64,000 nucleotides of DNA from a bacterium (GCA_017542305.1 JAFXXK010000006.1:62001-126000), one strand, 5' to 3'. Counted from the stretch's first letter, positions 44,452 to 53,918 are shown. Numbers and translations: made by a program. The notes: generated by a model from the letters alone, not told the origin.

Positions 44452-45000
44452 TTATAGCTCCACTTTTATATTTTGTCTTTCCCCGTCGTTTATCTCAAAC
44501 AGTCTTTCCTGCTTAATTCCGAAAATATTACAAATAATGTTTGACGGAAATATCTCCGCAAAAGTATTTAATTCACGAACCGTACCGTTATAATATTTTC
44601 TGGAGTTAGCTATATCGTTTTCAATGTCAGTATAGCCCTCCATGAGTTTTATAAAATTCTGATTTGCCTTTAAATCAGGATAATTTTCAGCAACCGCAAA
44701 AATTTTCGGGATAATTGCCCCTATCTGTTCGTTTGTCTGAAGTTTTTCTTCCATGCTCATCGCATCATAGTTTCCGGTTCTGGTTTCTGTCAGTTTTAAT
44801 AAAAGACTTTTTTCGTGTTCTGAGTATCCTTTTACTAATTCAATAAGGTTAGGTATCAGATCCCATCTCTTTTTCAAATATACATCCATCGTAGAAAACG
44901 CTTCTCTAACGTAGTTTCTGTACTTTACACCTCTGTTATATACAGAAATAATATAAATTATCACAATTAAAAGTGCTATTAAACAAATAATGCTACCCAT
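44452..45000 (-). CDS. LemA family protein
   Basis: 182 residues: N-terminal membrane helix (about 2-20), then the LemA helical bundle. Diagnostic blocks are VREAFSTMDVYLKKRWDLIPNLIELVKGY, AVAENYPDLKANQNFIKLMEGYTDIENDIANSRKYYNGTVRELN and the closing IFPSNIICNIFGIKQERLFE. Function is unclear in all bacteria; the pairing with DUF2207 suggests they form one membrane complex. AAGGAGG precedes the ATG. Confidence 0.94.
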   Translation of the reverse strand: MGSIICLIALLIVIIYIISVYNRGVKYRNYVREAFSTMDVYLKKRWDLIPNLIELVKGYSEHEKSLLLKLTETRTGNYDAMSMEEKLQTNEQIGAIIPKIFAVAENYPDLKANQNFIKLMEGYTDIENDIANSRKYYNGTVRELNTFAEIFPSNIICNIFGIKQERLFEINDGERQNIKVEL

Positions 45001-45180
45001 ATTTATTCCTCCTTATTATATATTAGTATATATTAAAGAATAATATTTGTGCAAAATTTGTAAAGAAGCAAAAAGTCTGTAATACATGTAATTATTAGTG
45101 TTTGCCCAAAATCTTTAAAAAGTGTTTTCCCCAAAAATGTTAAGTTTTGTAACATAATATAAAAAATATATACTTTATAC

Positions 45181-45222
45181 GCAATTTTTCATTATAAAAA
45201 TACTTTATAAAGATGTAAGGGA
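45181..45222 (+). promoter_or_regulatory. Shared promoter motif, copy P2
   Basis: GCAATTTTT (45181-45189), ten bases, ATACTTTATA (45200-45209), then GATGTAAGGGA. It is the closest match to P1 (41372). A further ATACTTTATA lies just upstream, overlapping the GCAATTTTT region. The rest of the 256-base gap has no gene. Confidence 0.6.
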
Positions 45223-45256
45223 TAAGACACAGATAAGAACGAAGGGAAAAATTATT

Positions 45257-45478
45257 ATGGAAAAGAAAGTTTACGAAGGGAAAAATTACATAGTTACAAC
45301 TCTTGATGAATTCTTTGGAGATTACTCAGTAACTACCGTCGATGAATATTTCAGACTCCTTGATAAAGAATCCCAGAAACGTTCTCAGATGGTTGCTAAA
45401 TCTCTGAATGATTACCTCAAACAGGTAAGAAAAACTTCAAAATACGATGGGTTAAAAAAAGCGGCATTATCTTATTAA
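45257..45478 (+). CDS. DEYF-family small protein
   Basis: 73 residues, paralogue of the 60-residue protein at 41680-41862; shares TVDEYFRLLDKESQKRSQMVAKSLNDYLK and SKYDGLK. The N-terminus is longer and contains a second, partial copy of the motif (TTLDEFFGDYSVTTVDEYF). No RHH gene accompanies it here. GAAGGGA lies before the ATG. Function unknown. Confidence 0.7.
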   Translation: MEKKVYEGKNYIVTTLDEFFGDYSVTTVDEYFRLLDKESQKRSQMVAKSLNDYLKQVRKTSKYDGLKKAALSY

Positions 45479-45527
45479 AAGGATTTAGTACACGAAGTAT
45501 TAATAGAAGTATTAATTAGGGGAAAAT

Positions 45528-45562
45528 AAAAAGCTTACTTTAAATTATAAAGTAAGCTTTTT
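45528..45562. terminator. Bidirectional terminator before tuf
   Basis: A 15-bp perfect stem (45528-45542 with 45548-45562) with A5/T5 flanks, between the small gene and the convergent tuf. Confidence 0.88.
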
Positions 45563-45586
45563 AGGTTTTATATTGTTTTAAAATTA

Positions 45587-46795
45587 TTATTCAACAATTT
45601 TATCAACAACGCCGGCACCAACAGTATGACCGCCTTCACGAATAGCGAATCTCATACCTTCTTCGATAGCTACAGGAGCGATAAGTTCAACTTCCATAAC
45701 TACGTTATCACCAGGCATTACCATTTGACCGTCAAATTTAATTGAACCGGTTACGTCAGTTGTTCTGATGTAGAACTGAGGTCTGTAACCAGGGAAGAAC
45801 GGAGTGTGACGTCCACCTTCTTCTTTAGTCAATACGTAAACGTTAGCAGTAAATTTGGTGTGCGGGTGAATTGAACCCGGTTTGCAAAGTACTTGACCAC
45901 GTTGAATTTCAGTTTTATCAATACCACGAAGTAAAGCACCAATGTTATCACCAGCTTGACCTTGGTCAAGTGATTTTCTGAACATTTCAACACCGGTAAC
46001 TGTAGTTTTCTTAGTTTCGCCTAAACCAACCAATTCAACTTCGTCACCAACTTTAACGATACCACGTTCTACTCTACCGGTAGCAACAGTACCACGACCT
46101 GTTATTGAGAATACGTCTTCAACCGGCATCAAGAACGGTTTGTCTAAGTCACGTTCAGGAGTCGGGAAGTAAGAGTCGATTGCATCCATCAAATCCCAGA
46201 TTTTGTCAACCCATTGATCAGCGCCACGAGCGATAGAAGGATTAGCTTGAGCTGCTTCTAAAGCTTTTAAAGCTGAACCGTGGATGAACGGAATGTTGTC
46301 ACCGTCGAATTCGTATGAAGAAAGAAGTTCTCTAACTTCCATTTCAACTAATTCTAACAATTCAGGATCGTCAACCATATCACATTTGTTTAAGAATACT
46401 ACCAAGTTAGGAACACCAACCTGTCTTGCTAACAAGATGTGTTCACGAGTCTGAGGCATAGCACCGTCAGTAGCTGCAACAACTAAGATAGCTCCGTCCA
46501 TTTGAGCTGCACCAGTAAACATGTTTTTTACATAGTCAGCGTGGCCGGGGCAGTCAACGTGTGCATAGTGTCTTGCTGTTGTTTCATATTCTACGTGAGC
46601 TGTAGAAATGGTTATACCTCTTGCTTTTTCTTCAGGAGCTGCGTCGATTTCATCGAATTTCTTTAATGCAGCTTGTCCTTGTGCAGCCAATACAGCTGTA
46701 ATAGCAGCGGTTAACGTAGTTTTACCGTGGTCAACGTGACCGATGGTACCAATGTTAACGTGCGGTTTCGTACGTTCATACTTTTCTCTTGCCAT
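45587..46795 (-). CDS. tuf: Elongation factor Tu
   Basis: GTPase that brings aminoacyl-tRNA to the ribosome. The 402 residues include [15 protein letters not shown] (19-33), [23 protein letters not shown], and the C-terminal barrel motifs ([31 protein letters not shown]). It is a single gene here, separate from the usual fusA/rpsL/rpsG operon. AAGGAG precedes the ATG. Its codons look more biased than those of its neighbours, as expected for high expression. Confidence 0.98.
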   Translation of the reverse strand: MAREKYERTKPHVNIGTIGHVDHGKTTLTAAITAVLAAQGQAALKKFDEIDAAPEEKARGITISTAHVEYETTARHYAHVDCPGHADYVKNMFTGAAQMDGAILVVAATDGAMPQTREHILLARQVGVPNLVVFLNKCDMVDDPELLELVEMEVRELLSSYEFDGDNIPFIHGSALKALEAAQANPSIARGADQWVDKIWDLMDAIDSYFPTPERDLDKPFLMPVEDVFSITGRGTVATGRVERGIVKVGDEVELVGLGETKKTTVTGVEMFRKSLDQGQAGDNIGALLRGIDKTEIQRGQVLCKPGSIHPHTKFTANVYVLTKEEGGRHTPFFPGYRPQFYIRTTDVTGSIKFDGQMVMPGDNVVMEVELIAPVAIEEGMRFAIREGGHTVGAGVVDKIVE

Positions 46796-46864
46796 GAGAT
46801 TAATCTCCTTTTTTTACTAGTTATACTACAATACTATTTTGGTATTTTAAGCCATTTAACTATA

Positions 46865-46892
46865 ATAGTATTCGCTCAAACTTTTTTGTCAA
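46865..46892 (-). promoter_or_regulatory. Promoter of tuf
   Basis: On the minus strand: perfect TTGACA (46892-46887), 16 bases, TACTAT (46870-46865). The leader is about 65 bases and carries AAAGGAG. Confidence 0.6.
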
Positions 46893-46960
46893 GTAGGAGG
46901 AAGTCCGTTTTCTCATGTCTATAAGCTGTTTCGGTCTTGTGTAACAGTTGTTATTTTGAT

Positions 46961-48004
46961 TTAATTTCCTTTGTTTGAAGCGGACAATTGTTCAATAGTA
47001 TTTTCAAGTTTTTTAATTTCATCTTTATTTTGCATCAATTCATTGTTTAATTTCTGATTAGAAATTTCGAGTTCTTGGAGTTTCTGTTTCAGATAATTCG
47101 TATTATTAAGTTCATTATTTAATCTTTGGTTCAGCGTTTCATTATTTTGTATAAGTCTGTTGATATTCATATTTAATACATGTACTTGTTCTTTTAAGGA
47201 ATTTTCTCTTTTTATAAACATACCTTTTACGGGGTGGTACAATTTATAATCAGGTCTTTCGTATATTCTGTTTGTTGTTAAATCGTATTCCATGTCCCAG
47301 GTGACATGTTCTTCGCAAAGAGCTGTTGCTGAAAAACCGTTATTTGTAAGTTCTGTCGGGACAAAAACTTCACAAAACGGCCAAAATGATTTTTGTTTAT
47401 TTTCTACTTCCAGATATTTTTGTGCCATTTGTAGTTTTCTTTGATATATAAAATCTATAGCTTTTCCGCTCAGTCTGCATATCGGAAGTATGGATCTGTA
47501 TATTGTTGTATTACCGTATGCCCATTCTATATTATGGCTCCATGGCCATTCTCCGTTAAGTTGTGTTTTGGTATATTCCTGTATTATTAAATCATTATTG
47601 TTGTTCTCAAATTTATCGAGGAATGGCTGATATGAGTCTCCGTTACAAAATACATCATATTCCAATTGCCAGTAATATTCATATTCCGGAAAATATTTTC
47701 TTACATAATAGAATCTGCATTCCGAATTGTACCACATTACTTTCGGGAAATCCGCATTAGTGTCATTGCCGGCAAAATACGGTAAATTAAGTTCGCCATG
47801 CATGTTCTTATTAAAGAAGAAACATTTTACCGAGATACCCCAAAATTCTATTTCAGAAACAGTTTCATTTTTACCTATTTCCAAATTAGTATTATCTATA
47901 ACAAGAATGCAGTCACAACTGCCGACTTTCATAAGCTTTTTATATTCGCTTATGACAGCTTCGTTGACTATATGTGTTGTAATGAATACCAATGTCTTTT
48001 TCAT
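46961..48004 (-). CDS. Glycosyltransferase-like protein with coiled-coil tail
   Basis: 347 residues. Residues 1-260 look like a GT-A type glycan enzyme (KTLVFITTHIV; YYWQLEYDVFCNGD with an acidic triad; ARVLQLS-like blocks absent), similar in style to DUF3405/DUF5672 proteins of capsule and LPS loci. Residues 265-340 form a heptad coiled coil rich in Asn, Leu and Gln (LNQRLNNELNN). The assignment rests on context and the YDVFxxGD motif. Last gene of the glf cluster. AGAGGG precedes the ATG. Confidence 0.6.
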   Translation of the reverse strand: MKKTLVFITTHIVNEAVISEYKKLMKVGSCDCILVIDNTNLEIGKNETVSEIEFWGISVKCFFFNKNMHGELNLPYFAGNDTNADFPKVMWYNSECRFYYVRKYFPEYEYYWQLEYDVFCNGDSYQPFLDKFENNNNDLIIQEYTKTQLNGEWPWSHNIEWAYGNTTIYRSILPICRLSGKAIDFIYQRKLQMAQKYLEVENKQKSFWPFCEVFVPTELTNNGFSATALCEEHVTWDMEYDLTTNRIYERPDYKLYHPVKGMFIKRENSLKEQVHVLNMNINRLIQNNETLNQRLNNELNNTNYLKQKLQELEISNQKLNNELMQNKDEIKKLENTIEQLSASNKGN

Positions 48005-48023
48005 AGTATTTTCCCTCTGATAT

Positions 48024-49067
48024 TTATTTGGTTTTTTCCTGTTTTTTCCTGAATTTTATTTTTACACCCATAATGGTTAAAACTTTATGCCTTTTATCTG
48101 TAGAATTTTTTACGGAAAAAATTTTTTGATATATGGGCACCGGTTTTAACTTCTTTTTACCTGATTTTTTTGTTTTTGAGAAGAAAGGTGTCCGACGTGC
48201 ATATTCCCAAAATTTTTCGGAATTATATGTCTTTTGGGTATTCCAGGGCTTTTTAGGTCCGCAGTAATGAATAAATTTCGGGTTGTTATATGCATTTAAG
48301 TATGTTTCGCAAAATTCTTCGGGTAATGTATCTCTGTTTTTGTTTATATCTCTGATTACCGGACTTTCTACATTCCAGCTGTTGTCAAGAAACAGTACGT
48401 TATTCTGACAGACTGAATTGAGGATACATTGATCCACATATTTAGGTTTTTGGAGGATTTTTAATGTTTTGATACATTTATTCGTAAAATTATGCTTAAT
48501 CAATTCTTTTATATTCATGATAAGCAATCCTGCCTGAAAATAATTTTCAGGATTTTGAAGGTTCAGAGTGTTTTTGAAGTATGGAAACATTTCGGGATTT
48601 TTGAGCAGAATGTTAACGTAAGTATCTTTTACTGCCCCAATCCAATATTCTTTCATATCAATATCGTTTAATTTTGCAATATTATCTTTGAAAATTCCGT
48701 CACAGTCGCAATATATAATTTTCTCAAAATTTTTAAATATTATAGGAATAAAAAATCTGAAATATGATGCGAGTTTAAAATGGTTATAAATATAAAAAAG
48801 ACTTAAATTTATATTTTTCATATAAGATTTCATGTCTATATATGTGATTTTTACATTATGAGTTTGTATCTTGTTTAACAATTTTTTATTAGTTTTGGAA
48901 ATATCACCGTCTAAAATATATATGGTATACGGCAGGTTCTTCGATGAGTTTTCAATTATAGACTGAACTGTTACTCCAACATAAGGCGCATAATTATCAT
49001 CAGATGAGATTATAATTGAAATTTCATCAGGTTTTCTTTTTTGAATTTCTTTATTTTTGAAGAACAT
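48024..49067 (-). CDS. Family 8 glycosyltransferase
   Basis: 347-residue GT8 enzyme, probably a hexosyltransferase of surface glycan synthesis. Typical features: ISIIISSDDNYAPYVGVTVQSIIENS at the start, the metal-binding YCDCDGIFKDNI (DxD), FQAGLLIMNIK and the closing FIHYCGPKKPW. The C-terminus TIMGVKIKFRKK is a short hydrophobic-basic tail resembling those of the two GT2 enzymes. AAAGGAA precedes the ATG. Middle of the glf cluster. Confidence 0.9.
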   Translation of the reverse strand: MFFKNKEIQKRKPDEISIIISSDDNYAPYVGVTVQSIIENSSKNLPYTIYILDGDISKTNKKLLNKIQTHNVKITYIDMKSYMKNINLSLFYIYNHFKLASYFRFFIPIIFKNFEKIIYCDCDGIFKDNIAKLNDIDMKEYWIGAVKDTYVNILLKNPEMFPYFKNTLNLQNPENYFQAGLLIMNIKELIKHNFTNKCIKTLKILQKPKYVDQCILNSVCQNNVLFLDNSWNVESPVIRDINKNRDTLPEEFCETYLNAYNNPKFIHYCGPKKPWNTQKTYNSEKFWEYARRTPFFSKTKKSGKKKLKPVPIYQKIFSVKNSTDKRHKVLTIMGVKIKFRKKQEKTK

Positions 49068-49108
49068 ATAATCTGAAGTTCCTTTCCGTTTATCGCTAAT
49101 AAATATTG

Positions 49109-50353
49109 TTACCTTATGTTCCTCCTGTGGGAAATTTTTATTCCTAAAAGATTTATTTTTATTACTGATAGTTCTTCTACTTTAAGTTTCAGACTTTTAT
49201 TATCTGTTTTTAGTTGGTTTAACTTTTGTTTATAGGTTTTATTTTTTTGTTTTAATTCTGCTATTTTTGCTTTATAGTCCGTCTTATCCTGATTTAATTT
49301 ACTGATAAGTTTTTTATAATCTTTATTTTCCTGCTTTAAGACCTGATTTTTATTATTAAGCTCGGAATTTTTCTTTTCAAGTCTTATAAGTGCTAAAAAA
49401 TAATTTGCACTATCAAGTAATGCATTGAAACTCTCACGTTTATCGAGAGTCAGATTTGACAGAACCTGGTCTGATATGGATTTAGAATTCTGTAATTTCA
49501 AAAATGTATTCCGCATTTCAATGGCAAATTCTTCTTTGTACTCATCGGCAATTCTTTTTATGTTCCATTGATATCCGTTGAATTGCATTTGCCATTTATA
49601 TGGTTCAATAAAATTTTTAATATCGGGGTTATCATCTAAAAATTTGTCAATTCTTTCATATTCTCCGCATATAGCATAAACCTTGTCCTTTGCTTTTACT
49701 GAAGAATTCATGTTATTTTGGCGATAGTGAATATAAGCCTTGTCAGTCAGTACAAATCTTTTTGCGGCAGCGGCAGTCATAAAGGCAAATGAGGTATCCT
49801 GATAACTTGCGCCCGGAGTTTCCGTAAATTTGATTTTATATTCATTCAAAAAATCTTTTTTATATATGGCACTCCATATTGTAGATTTTATAAGAACAAT
49901 CTCCGGATGGCTTTTTGCGTTTATTACCTGATTTATTGGGAGTTCTTTAAATCTGTCATCCGGTATATTTTTTATTTCAGGGGTTGTGTAATAGTTGTAC
50001 CATTTAGACTTAACAACGTCAGCATCGTGTTCTGCCGCTATGTTGTATAAATTTTCAAACATATCAGGTTCAGCCCAATCATCTGATTCTACAAATCCAA
50101 TATATTGTGCTGTTGCATAAACCATCCCTATATTGTTAGATTGACCTAATCCCGAGTTTTCCTTATGGATTACCTTTATTCTGTTGTCTTTAGCGGCATA
50201 TTCATCACAAATCGCAGGGCTATTGTCAGTTGAACCGTCATCAACAATAATAATTTCAATATCTTTTAATGTTTGATTAATTACACTATCCAGACATTCT
50301 CTCAGATATTGTTCAGTATTATATGCAGAAATAATTACCGAGATTTTAGGCAT
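49109..50353 (-). CDS. Family 2 glycosyltransferase with coiled-coil tail
   Basis: 414 residues. GT2 domain at 1-220: ISVIISAYNTEQYLRECLDSVINQTL, VDDGSTDNS and GFVESDDW. Residues 310-395 form a long Lys/Asn/Leu coiled coil, followed by the tail INLLGIKISHRR. The coiled coil may hold the cluster's enzymes together or measure chain length; this is inference. The start overlaps glf by eight bases. Confidence 0.88.
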   Translation of the reverse strand: MPKISVIISAYNTEQYLRECLDSVINQTLKDIEIIIVDDGSTDNSPAICDEYAAKDNRIKVIHKENSGLGQSNNIGMVYATAQYIGFVESDDWAEPDMFENLYNIAAEHDADVVKSKWYNYYTTPEIKNIPDDRFKELPINQVINAKSHPEIVLIKSTIWSAIYKKDFLNEYKIKFTETPGASYQDTSFAFMTAAAAKRFVLTDKAYIHYRQNNMNSSVKAKDKVYAICGEYERIDKFLDDNPDIKNFIEPYKWQMQFNGYQWNIKRIADEYKEEFAIEMRNTFLKLQNSKSISDQVLSNLTLDKRESFNALLDSANYFLALIRLEKKNSELNNKNQVLKQENKDYKKLISKLNQDKTDYKAKIAELKQKNKTYKQKLNQLKTDNKSLKLKVEELSVIKINLLGIKISHRRNIR

Positions 50354-51470
50354 TTATCAGTTCTCCTTTAATCCTGTTTTCAAAAAATTCAAAAACATTT
50401 TCAACTGCCTGATCCATGTTTAGATATTTATAAGCTCCTAGTCTGCCGATAAAGTATAATCCTTTTATTTTGTTTGCTTCTTTCATATATTTATCATAAA
50501 GCTCTTGATTTTCAGGTTTTGCTATAGGATAGAACCGTTCGTTTTTATTTAGTACAAATTGTTTCGGATACTCCATTGTTATTATTGTTTTGTCGGATTT
50601 AGTGTTCAGGAAATGTTTATGCTCGACAATTCTCGTAAAGTCATAATCATTCGGATAATTTGTCATTGCTGATTTTTGATAATATTCTTTGTCGATTTCC
50701 CGAACGTCAAATTCAAGACTTCTGTATGGGAGTTCCCCGTATTTATAGTCAAAATATTCGTCAATAGAGCCTGTATAAAATATTCTGTCATAGTGACCTG
50801 AAACGAATTTGAAGTCAGTATTTAATTTTATTGTAATATTCGGATGATTAAGGATATTTTCAACCATTTTAGTGTAGCCGTTCAGGGGTATTCCCTGATA
50901 TTTGTCAGTAAAATATCTGTTGTCTTTACTTATTCTTATGGGTACTCGTGCCGTAATGCTTTTATCAATTTCCTTTGGGTCAAACCCCCATTGTTTTATC
51001 GTATAGTTTTTGAACATATATTCATAAATATAGTTTGAAATAAAAGATATATCATTATCCGGATTTTTCAGCATTTCTAAGAGCGGGATACTCGCATCAT
51101 AACCGTATTCCCGTATGAGTTTTTCTTCAAGTTTTTGAGCTTTTTCGGACGGGAAAAGCTGGTATATAGTGTTAATATTAAATGGTATGTTTACGAATTT
51201 GCCGTTTATATATGCGTTTGGCATAAAGGAAAAATCATACCATTCGGTGTATTTTGATAAAAATGCCCAGACTTTTTCATTGTTTGTATGAAAAATATGA
51301 GGACCGTATTTGTGAACGATAATGCCTGTTTGGGAATCTTTTTCATCATAAATGTTTCCGGCAATTGTATCCCTTTTGTCAATAATAAGTACTTTTTCTT
51401 TTAGTACTATTGCTATTAAATTCGCCAATACAGCACCGGTTAATCCGGCTCCTACTATTATGTTCCTCAT
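50346..51470 (-). CDS. glf: UDP-galactopyranose mutase
   Basis: FAD enzyme converting UDP-galactopyranose to UDP-galactofuranose, the donor for galactofuranose-containing surface glycans. Signs in 374 residues: IIVGAGLTGAVLANL (FAD loop), KYGPHIFHTNNEKVW, and the active-site region FTRIVEHKHF and FIGRLGAYKYLNMDQAV at the C-terminus. Start taken as ATG 51470; a GTG nine bases upstream is also possible. First gene of a four-gene glycan operon, suggesting at least one following glycosyltransferase uses UDP-Galf. Confidence 0.95.
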   Translation of the reverse strand: MRNIIVGAGLTGAVLANLIAIVLKEKVLIIDKRDTIAGNIYDEKDSQTGIIVHKYGPHIFHTNNEKVWAFLSKYTEWYDFSFMPNAYINGKFVNIPFNINTIYQLFPSEKAQKLEEKLIREYGYDASIPLLEMLKNPDNDISFISNYIYEYMFKNYTIKQWGFDPKEIDKSITARVPIRISKDNRYFTDKYQGIPLNGYTKMVENILNHPNITIKLNTDFKFVSGHYDRIFYTGSIDEYFDYKYGELPYRSLEFDVREIDKEYYQKSAMTNYPNDYDFTRIVEHKHFLNTKSDKTIITMEYPKQFVLNKNERFYPIAKPENQELYDKYMKEANKIKGLYFIGRLGAYKYLNMDQAVENVFEFFENRIKGELINA

Positions 51471-51517
51471 ACCGTTCACTTTCTGACAGTTGTTATATTA
51501 ACATAAAAATCTTTATA

Positions 51518-52435
51518 TTATACTTTAATTCCCTGCCATGAGTTTCTGCGCAGAAATTCGTGGTCAATTTTATTTAAAGTATCAAATTTTGCACCTAACC
51601 AGTCAGGTGCTACAAGTGCATCTCTGTATCCGTTTCCGGCAAGACGATGAATGGTCGTTTCTTTTGGCAGATATTCAAGAAAATCACAAACCAATTCGAC
51701 ATAATCATCCATACTCATAAATTGTATTTCACCATTTTCGTACATTTGGGTAAATTTAGTACCCTCTAAGGCACATAAAAGATGAAGTTTAACTCCGTCA
51801 ACTTTCAATCGGGCAAGTTCTTTTGCTGTTTCCATCATCTCATCATGTGTTTCCCACATTCCGAGTATAATATGGGCGCAGACATTTATCCCACGCTCTT
51901 TTGTTTTTTCATAAGCTTTCAGAAAACATTCGTAATCGTGTCCCCTGTTAATTTTTTTCAGAGTCTTGTTATGAATTGACTGCAAACCGTATTCAACCCA
52001 GGTATAGTACTTATCGGTATAGGAGGCTATTAAATCCAATTTTTCATCATCAACGCAATCCGGTCTTGTTCCTATAGAGAGTCCGACAATATCAGGGTGC
52101 GTAAGTGCTGCATCATATATTTTTTTTAATTCGTCAACAGGTTTATAGGTGTTTGAGTATGCCTGAAAATACGACATGTATTTTGTAGCGTTAAATCTGC
52201 CCGATACATATCGAATAGCTGCCTGTACCTGATCTTCAATGTTTAGTGTGTTTGAGTGGGTTCTGGCAAAACTTCCGCCGTCATCGCAAAAAATGCAGCC
52301 TCCGCTTGATATTGTTCCGTCTCTGTTCGGACATGAAAATCCGGCGTCAAGTGTTAATTTATAAACTTTGGCGCCGAATTTTAATTTTAAATATTCACTA
52401 AACTGGTTGTATCTTTTGTCTGTGTTGTTAAACAC
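51518..52435 (-). CDS. Radical SAM protein, YhcC/TIGR01212 family
   Basis: 305-residue radical SAM enzyme with an unusual cluster motif: Cys35, Cys47 and Cys50 in CPNRDGTISSGGCIFC (C-X11-C-X2-C), as in the TIGR01212/YtqA group. Later blocks YVEYGLQSIHNKTLKKINRGHD and HIILGMWETHDEMMETAKELA resemble coproporphyrinogen oxidase-like/Elp3-like folds. The reaction is unknown. Starts with GTG overlapping the stop codon of the upstream zinc-ribbon gene (TAGTG), so the two are translationally coupled. Confidence 0.9.
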   Translation of the reverse strand: MFNNTDKRYNQFSEYLKLKFGAKVYKLTLDAGFSCPNRDGTISSGGCIFCDDGGSFARTHSNTLNIEDQVQAAIRYVSGRFNATKYMSYFQAYSNTYKPVDELKKIYDAALTHPDIVGLSIGTRPDCVDDEKLDLIASYTDKYYTWVEYGLQSIHNKTLKKINRGHDYECFLKAYEKTKERGINVCAHIILGMWETHDEMMETAKELARLKVDGVKLHLLCALEGTKFTQMYENGEIQFMSMDDYVELVCDFLEYLPKETTIHRLAGNGYRDALVAPDWLGAKFDTLNKIDHEFLRRNSWQGIKV

Positions 52436-52605
52436 TACTCTGCTTTCTCATCGTTTTCATTTATAGGATAAACGTAGTGTTCACCGCATCCGGGACATAC
52501 AACTTCCTGTTGTTTACCGTCTTCGGTTTGAGCTACTTCAAACAAAGTTTTACATCCCGATTGTACACATCTGATTGCCCATGTAGGTCTTATTAATCTT
52601 GCCAT
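52435..52605 (-). CDS. Small zinc-ribbon protein (56 aa)
   Basis: Short gene easily missed because of its size. The product starts MARLIRPTWAIRCVQSGC and has a C-X4-C plus CPGC cysteine pair, a likely single-zinc ribbon, and an acidic end. GGGAG lies six bases before the ATG, a promoter precedes it, and its stop codon shares a base with the GTG of the radical SAM gene, so the reading frame is well supported. Function unknown; perhaps a partner of the radical SAM enzyme. Confidence 0.75.
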   Translation of the reverse strand: MARLIRPTWAIRCVQSGCKTLFEVAQTEDGKQQEVVCPGCGEHYVYPINENDEKAE

Positions 52606-52636
52606 AATTTCTCCCTTTTTCTTATTTTACAAGTAC

Positions 52637-52665
52637 ATATTAGCATTTATTTTATGTTTATGCAA
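52637..52665 (-). promoter_or_regulatory. Promoter of the zinc-ribbon / radical SAM operon
   Basis: On the minus strand: TTGCAT (52665-52660), a 17-base spacer and TAATAT (52642-52637). Confidence 0.55.
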
Positions 52666-52743
52666 GTTAGTCCGCTTTGACTCTGTTTGGCGGATTTATT
52701 CCCATTATTTATGAATAAATAATATAAAAAAGGAGAATAATTT

Positions 52744-53049
52744 ATGCTGAAAAATTTGTTAATTACTTTAGGGATAATTGTCGTCGCATTATTGGCTGTG
52801 AATAATACCGTTAAACATTACAATGAGGAGTTTGGTGTAGCAGGTGTTACTCCGTCGCAGTTTGAAATGCGTACGCCGGCAAAACAAAATCCCGGTCAGG
52901 CATCCATAGATTATCAAACACAACAAGCACAAAAAAGAAAAATTGAACCGGATTTTTATAAAAATCCAAACAGCCATGGTAACTATAACCGTAACCGTCA
53001 TAAGGATAATATGCGGCAGAATTTTGACAAATCTAAACAGGGGAATTAA
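52744..53049 (+). CDS. Small membrane-anchored hypothetical protein
   Basis: 101 residues: an N-terminal transmembrane helix (LLITLGIIVVALLAV, about 4-19), then a polar tail rich in Gln, Asn, Lys and Arg with no predicted fold (ending DNMRQNFDKSKQGN). AAAAGGAG precedes the ATG. Its last four bases overlap the convergent gene at 53046. Not recognised. Confidence 0.7.
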   Translation: MLKNLLITLGIIVVALLAVNNTVKHYNEEFGVAGVTPSQFEMRTPAKQNPGQASIDYQTQQAQKRKIEPDFYKNPNSHGNYNRNRHKDNMRQNFDKSKQGN

Positions 53050-53903
53050 TACGCGTACATCATTTCGCCGTATGAATTGTCCTGTTCTTCATCAAATGTT
53101 GTTGTTTTGTATTTGTCCCTCTGATGCTGAATTAACTGATTTTGCAAAGCCGGTACTTTAGAATCACTTTCAAATCTGAAATATGCTCCTGTAGGTGTTG
53201 TATCTCTTACAATAGGTTGCGGGTCAACAATTTTTGGGAAAAATCTGAGATAAATATTTTGAGAAATGCTTTTTGCAAGAATATCTTTTGAATATAACCT
53301 AAAATATTCCAATTTTGCGTAAGCATCGGATGCGTTGGGTGCTCTGAAATTATCTCCGGAATCGCTTATCTTCTTTTTATAGGTGTTTTTCCACATAACA
53401 AGATCGTTTATGGTATCGACCAGAACTGCATCCGTTTCCATTTGGTACGGGTAATTAATCTTGAAGTTTGTTGACAGAACAAGCATTTCCCATACACTTC
53501 TTCTTGAATATGCGTTTTCTACCGGAACATCATTTGATATTATAAGTACGGAATTGGCATTAAAAGATTTGGCAATATATTTCAAGGCTGAAAAATCAAT
53601 GGATTTATCTTTATTATATTGCATCAATACGTTATTTATAGAAGTTTTCAGTTCCTGATTTCCCGCAGCGGCCTTTCTTACATAGCTGAGCGACGGGGAA
53701 TTAATTCTCCCCGTTGAGTTAAAATTATCTATTACATCAGTTGATACTATTTCTGATATTTCAGGATAGCAATAATAGTTCGCACATACCTTGAATAAAT
53801 CAACAGGCAGTACTACCACGTTAAATACTACTCTTGCACATACGGGTATGGCTAATAACATAACCAATATAAATGTGAAAACTATTTTATATACATTTTT
53901 CAT
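53046..53903 (-). CDS. Exported hypothetical protein
   Basis: 285 residues with a signal peptide (MKNVYKIVFTFILVMLLAIPVCA). The region VVVLPVDLFKVCANYYCYPEISEIVSTDVIDNF followed by ALKYIAKSFNANSVLIISND resembles the alpha/beta fold of CsgG/TolB-N/LPP20-type envelope proteins, but I am not sure. The rest is unassigned. No Shine-Dalgarno sequence; a TGATATAAT ends six bases before the ATG. Confidence 0.65.
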   Translation of the reverse strand: MKNVYKIVFTFILVMLLAIPVCARVVFNVVVLPVDLFKVCANYYCYPEISEIVSTDVIDNFNSTGRINSPSLSYVRKAAAGNQELKTSINNVLMQYNKDKSIDFSALKYIAKSFNANSVLIISNDVPVENAYSRRSVWEMLVLSTNFKINYPYQMETDAVLVDTINDLVMWKNTYKKKISDSGDNFRAPNASDAYAKLEYFRLYSKDILAKSISQNIYLRFFPKIVDPQPIVRDTTPTGAYFRFESDSKVPALQNQLIQHQRDKYKTTTFDEEQDNSYGEMMYAY

Positions 53904-53909
53904 ACTTTG

Positions 53910-53918
53910 ATTATATCA
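53910..53918 (-). promoter_or_regulatory. Extended -10 promoter of the exported protein
   Basis: On the minus strand TGATATAAT, six bases, ATG: identical in layout and sequence to the promoter at 16582-16590. Confidence 0.55.
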
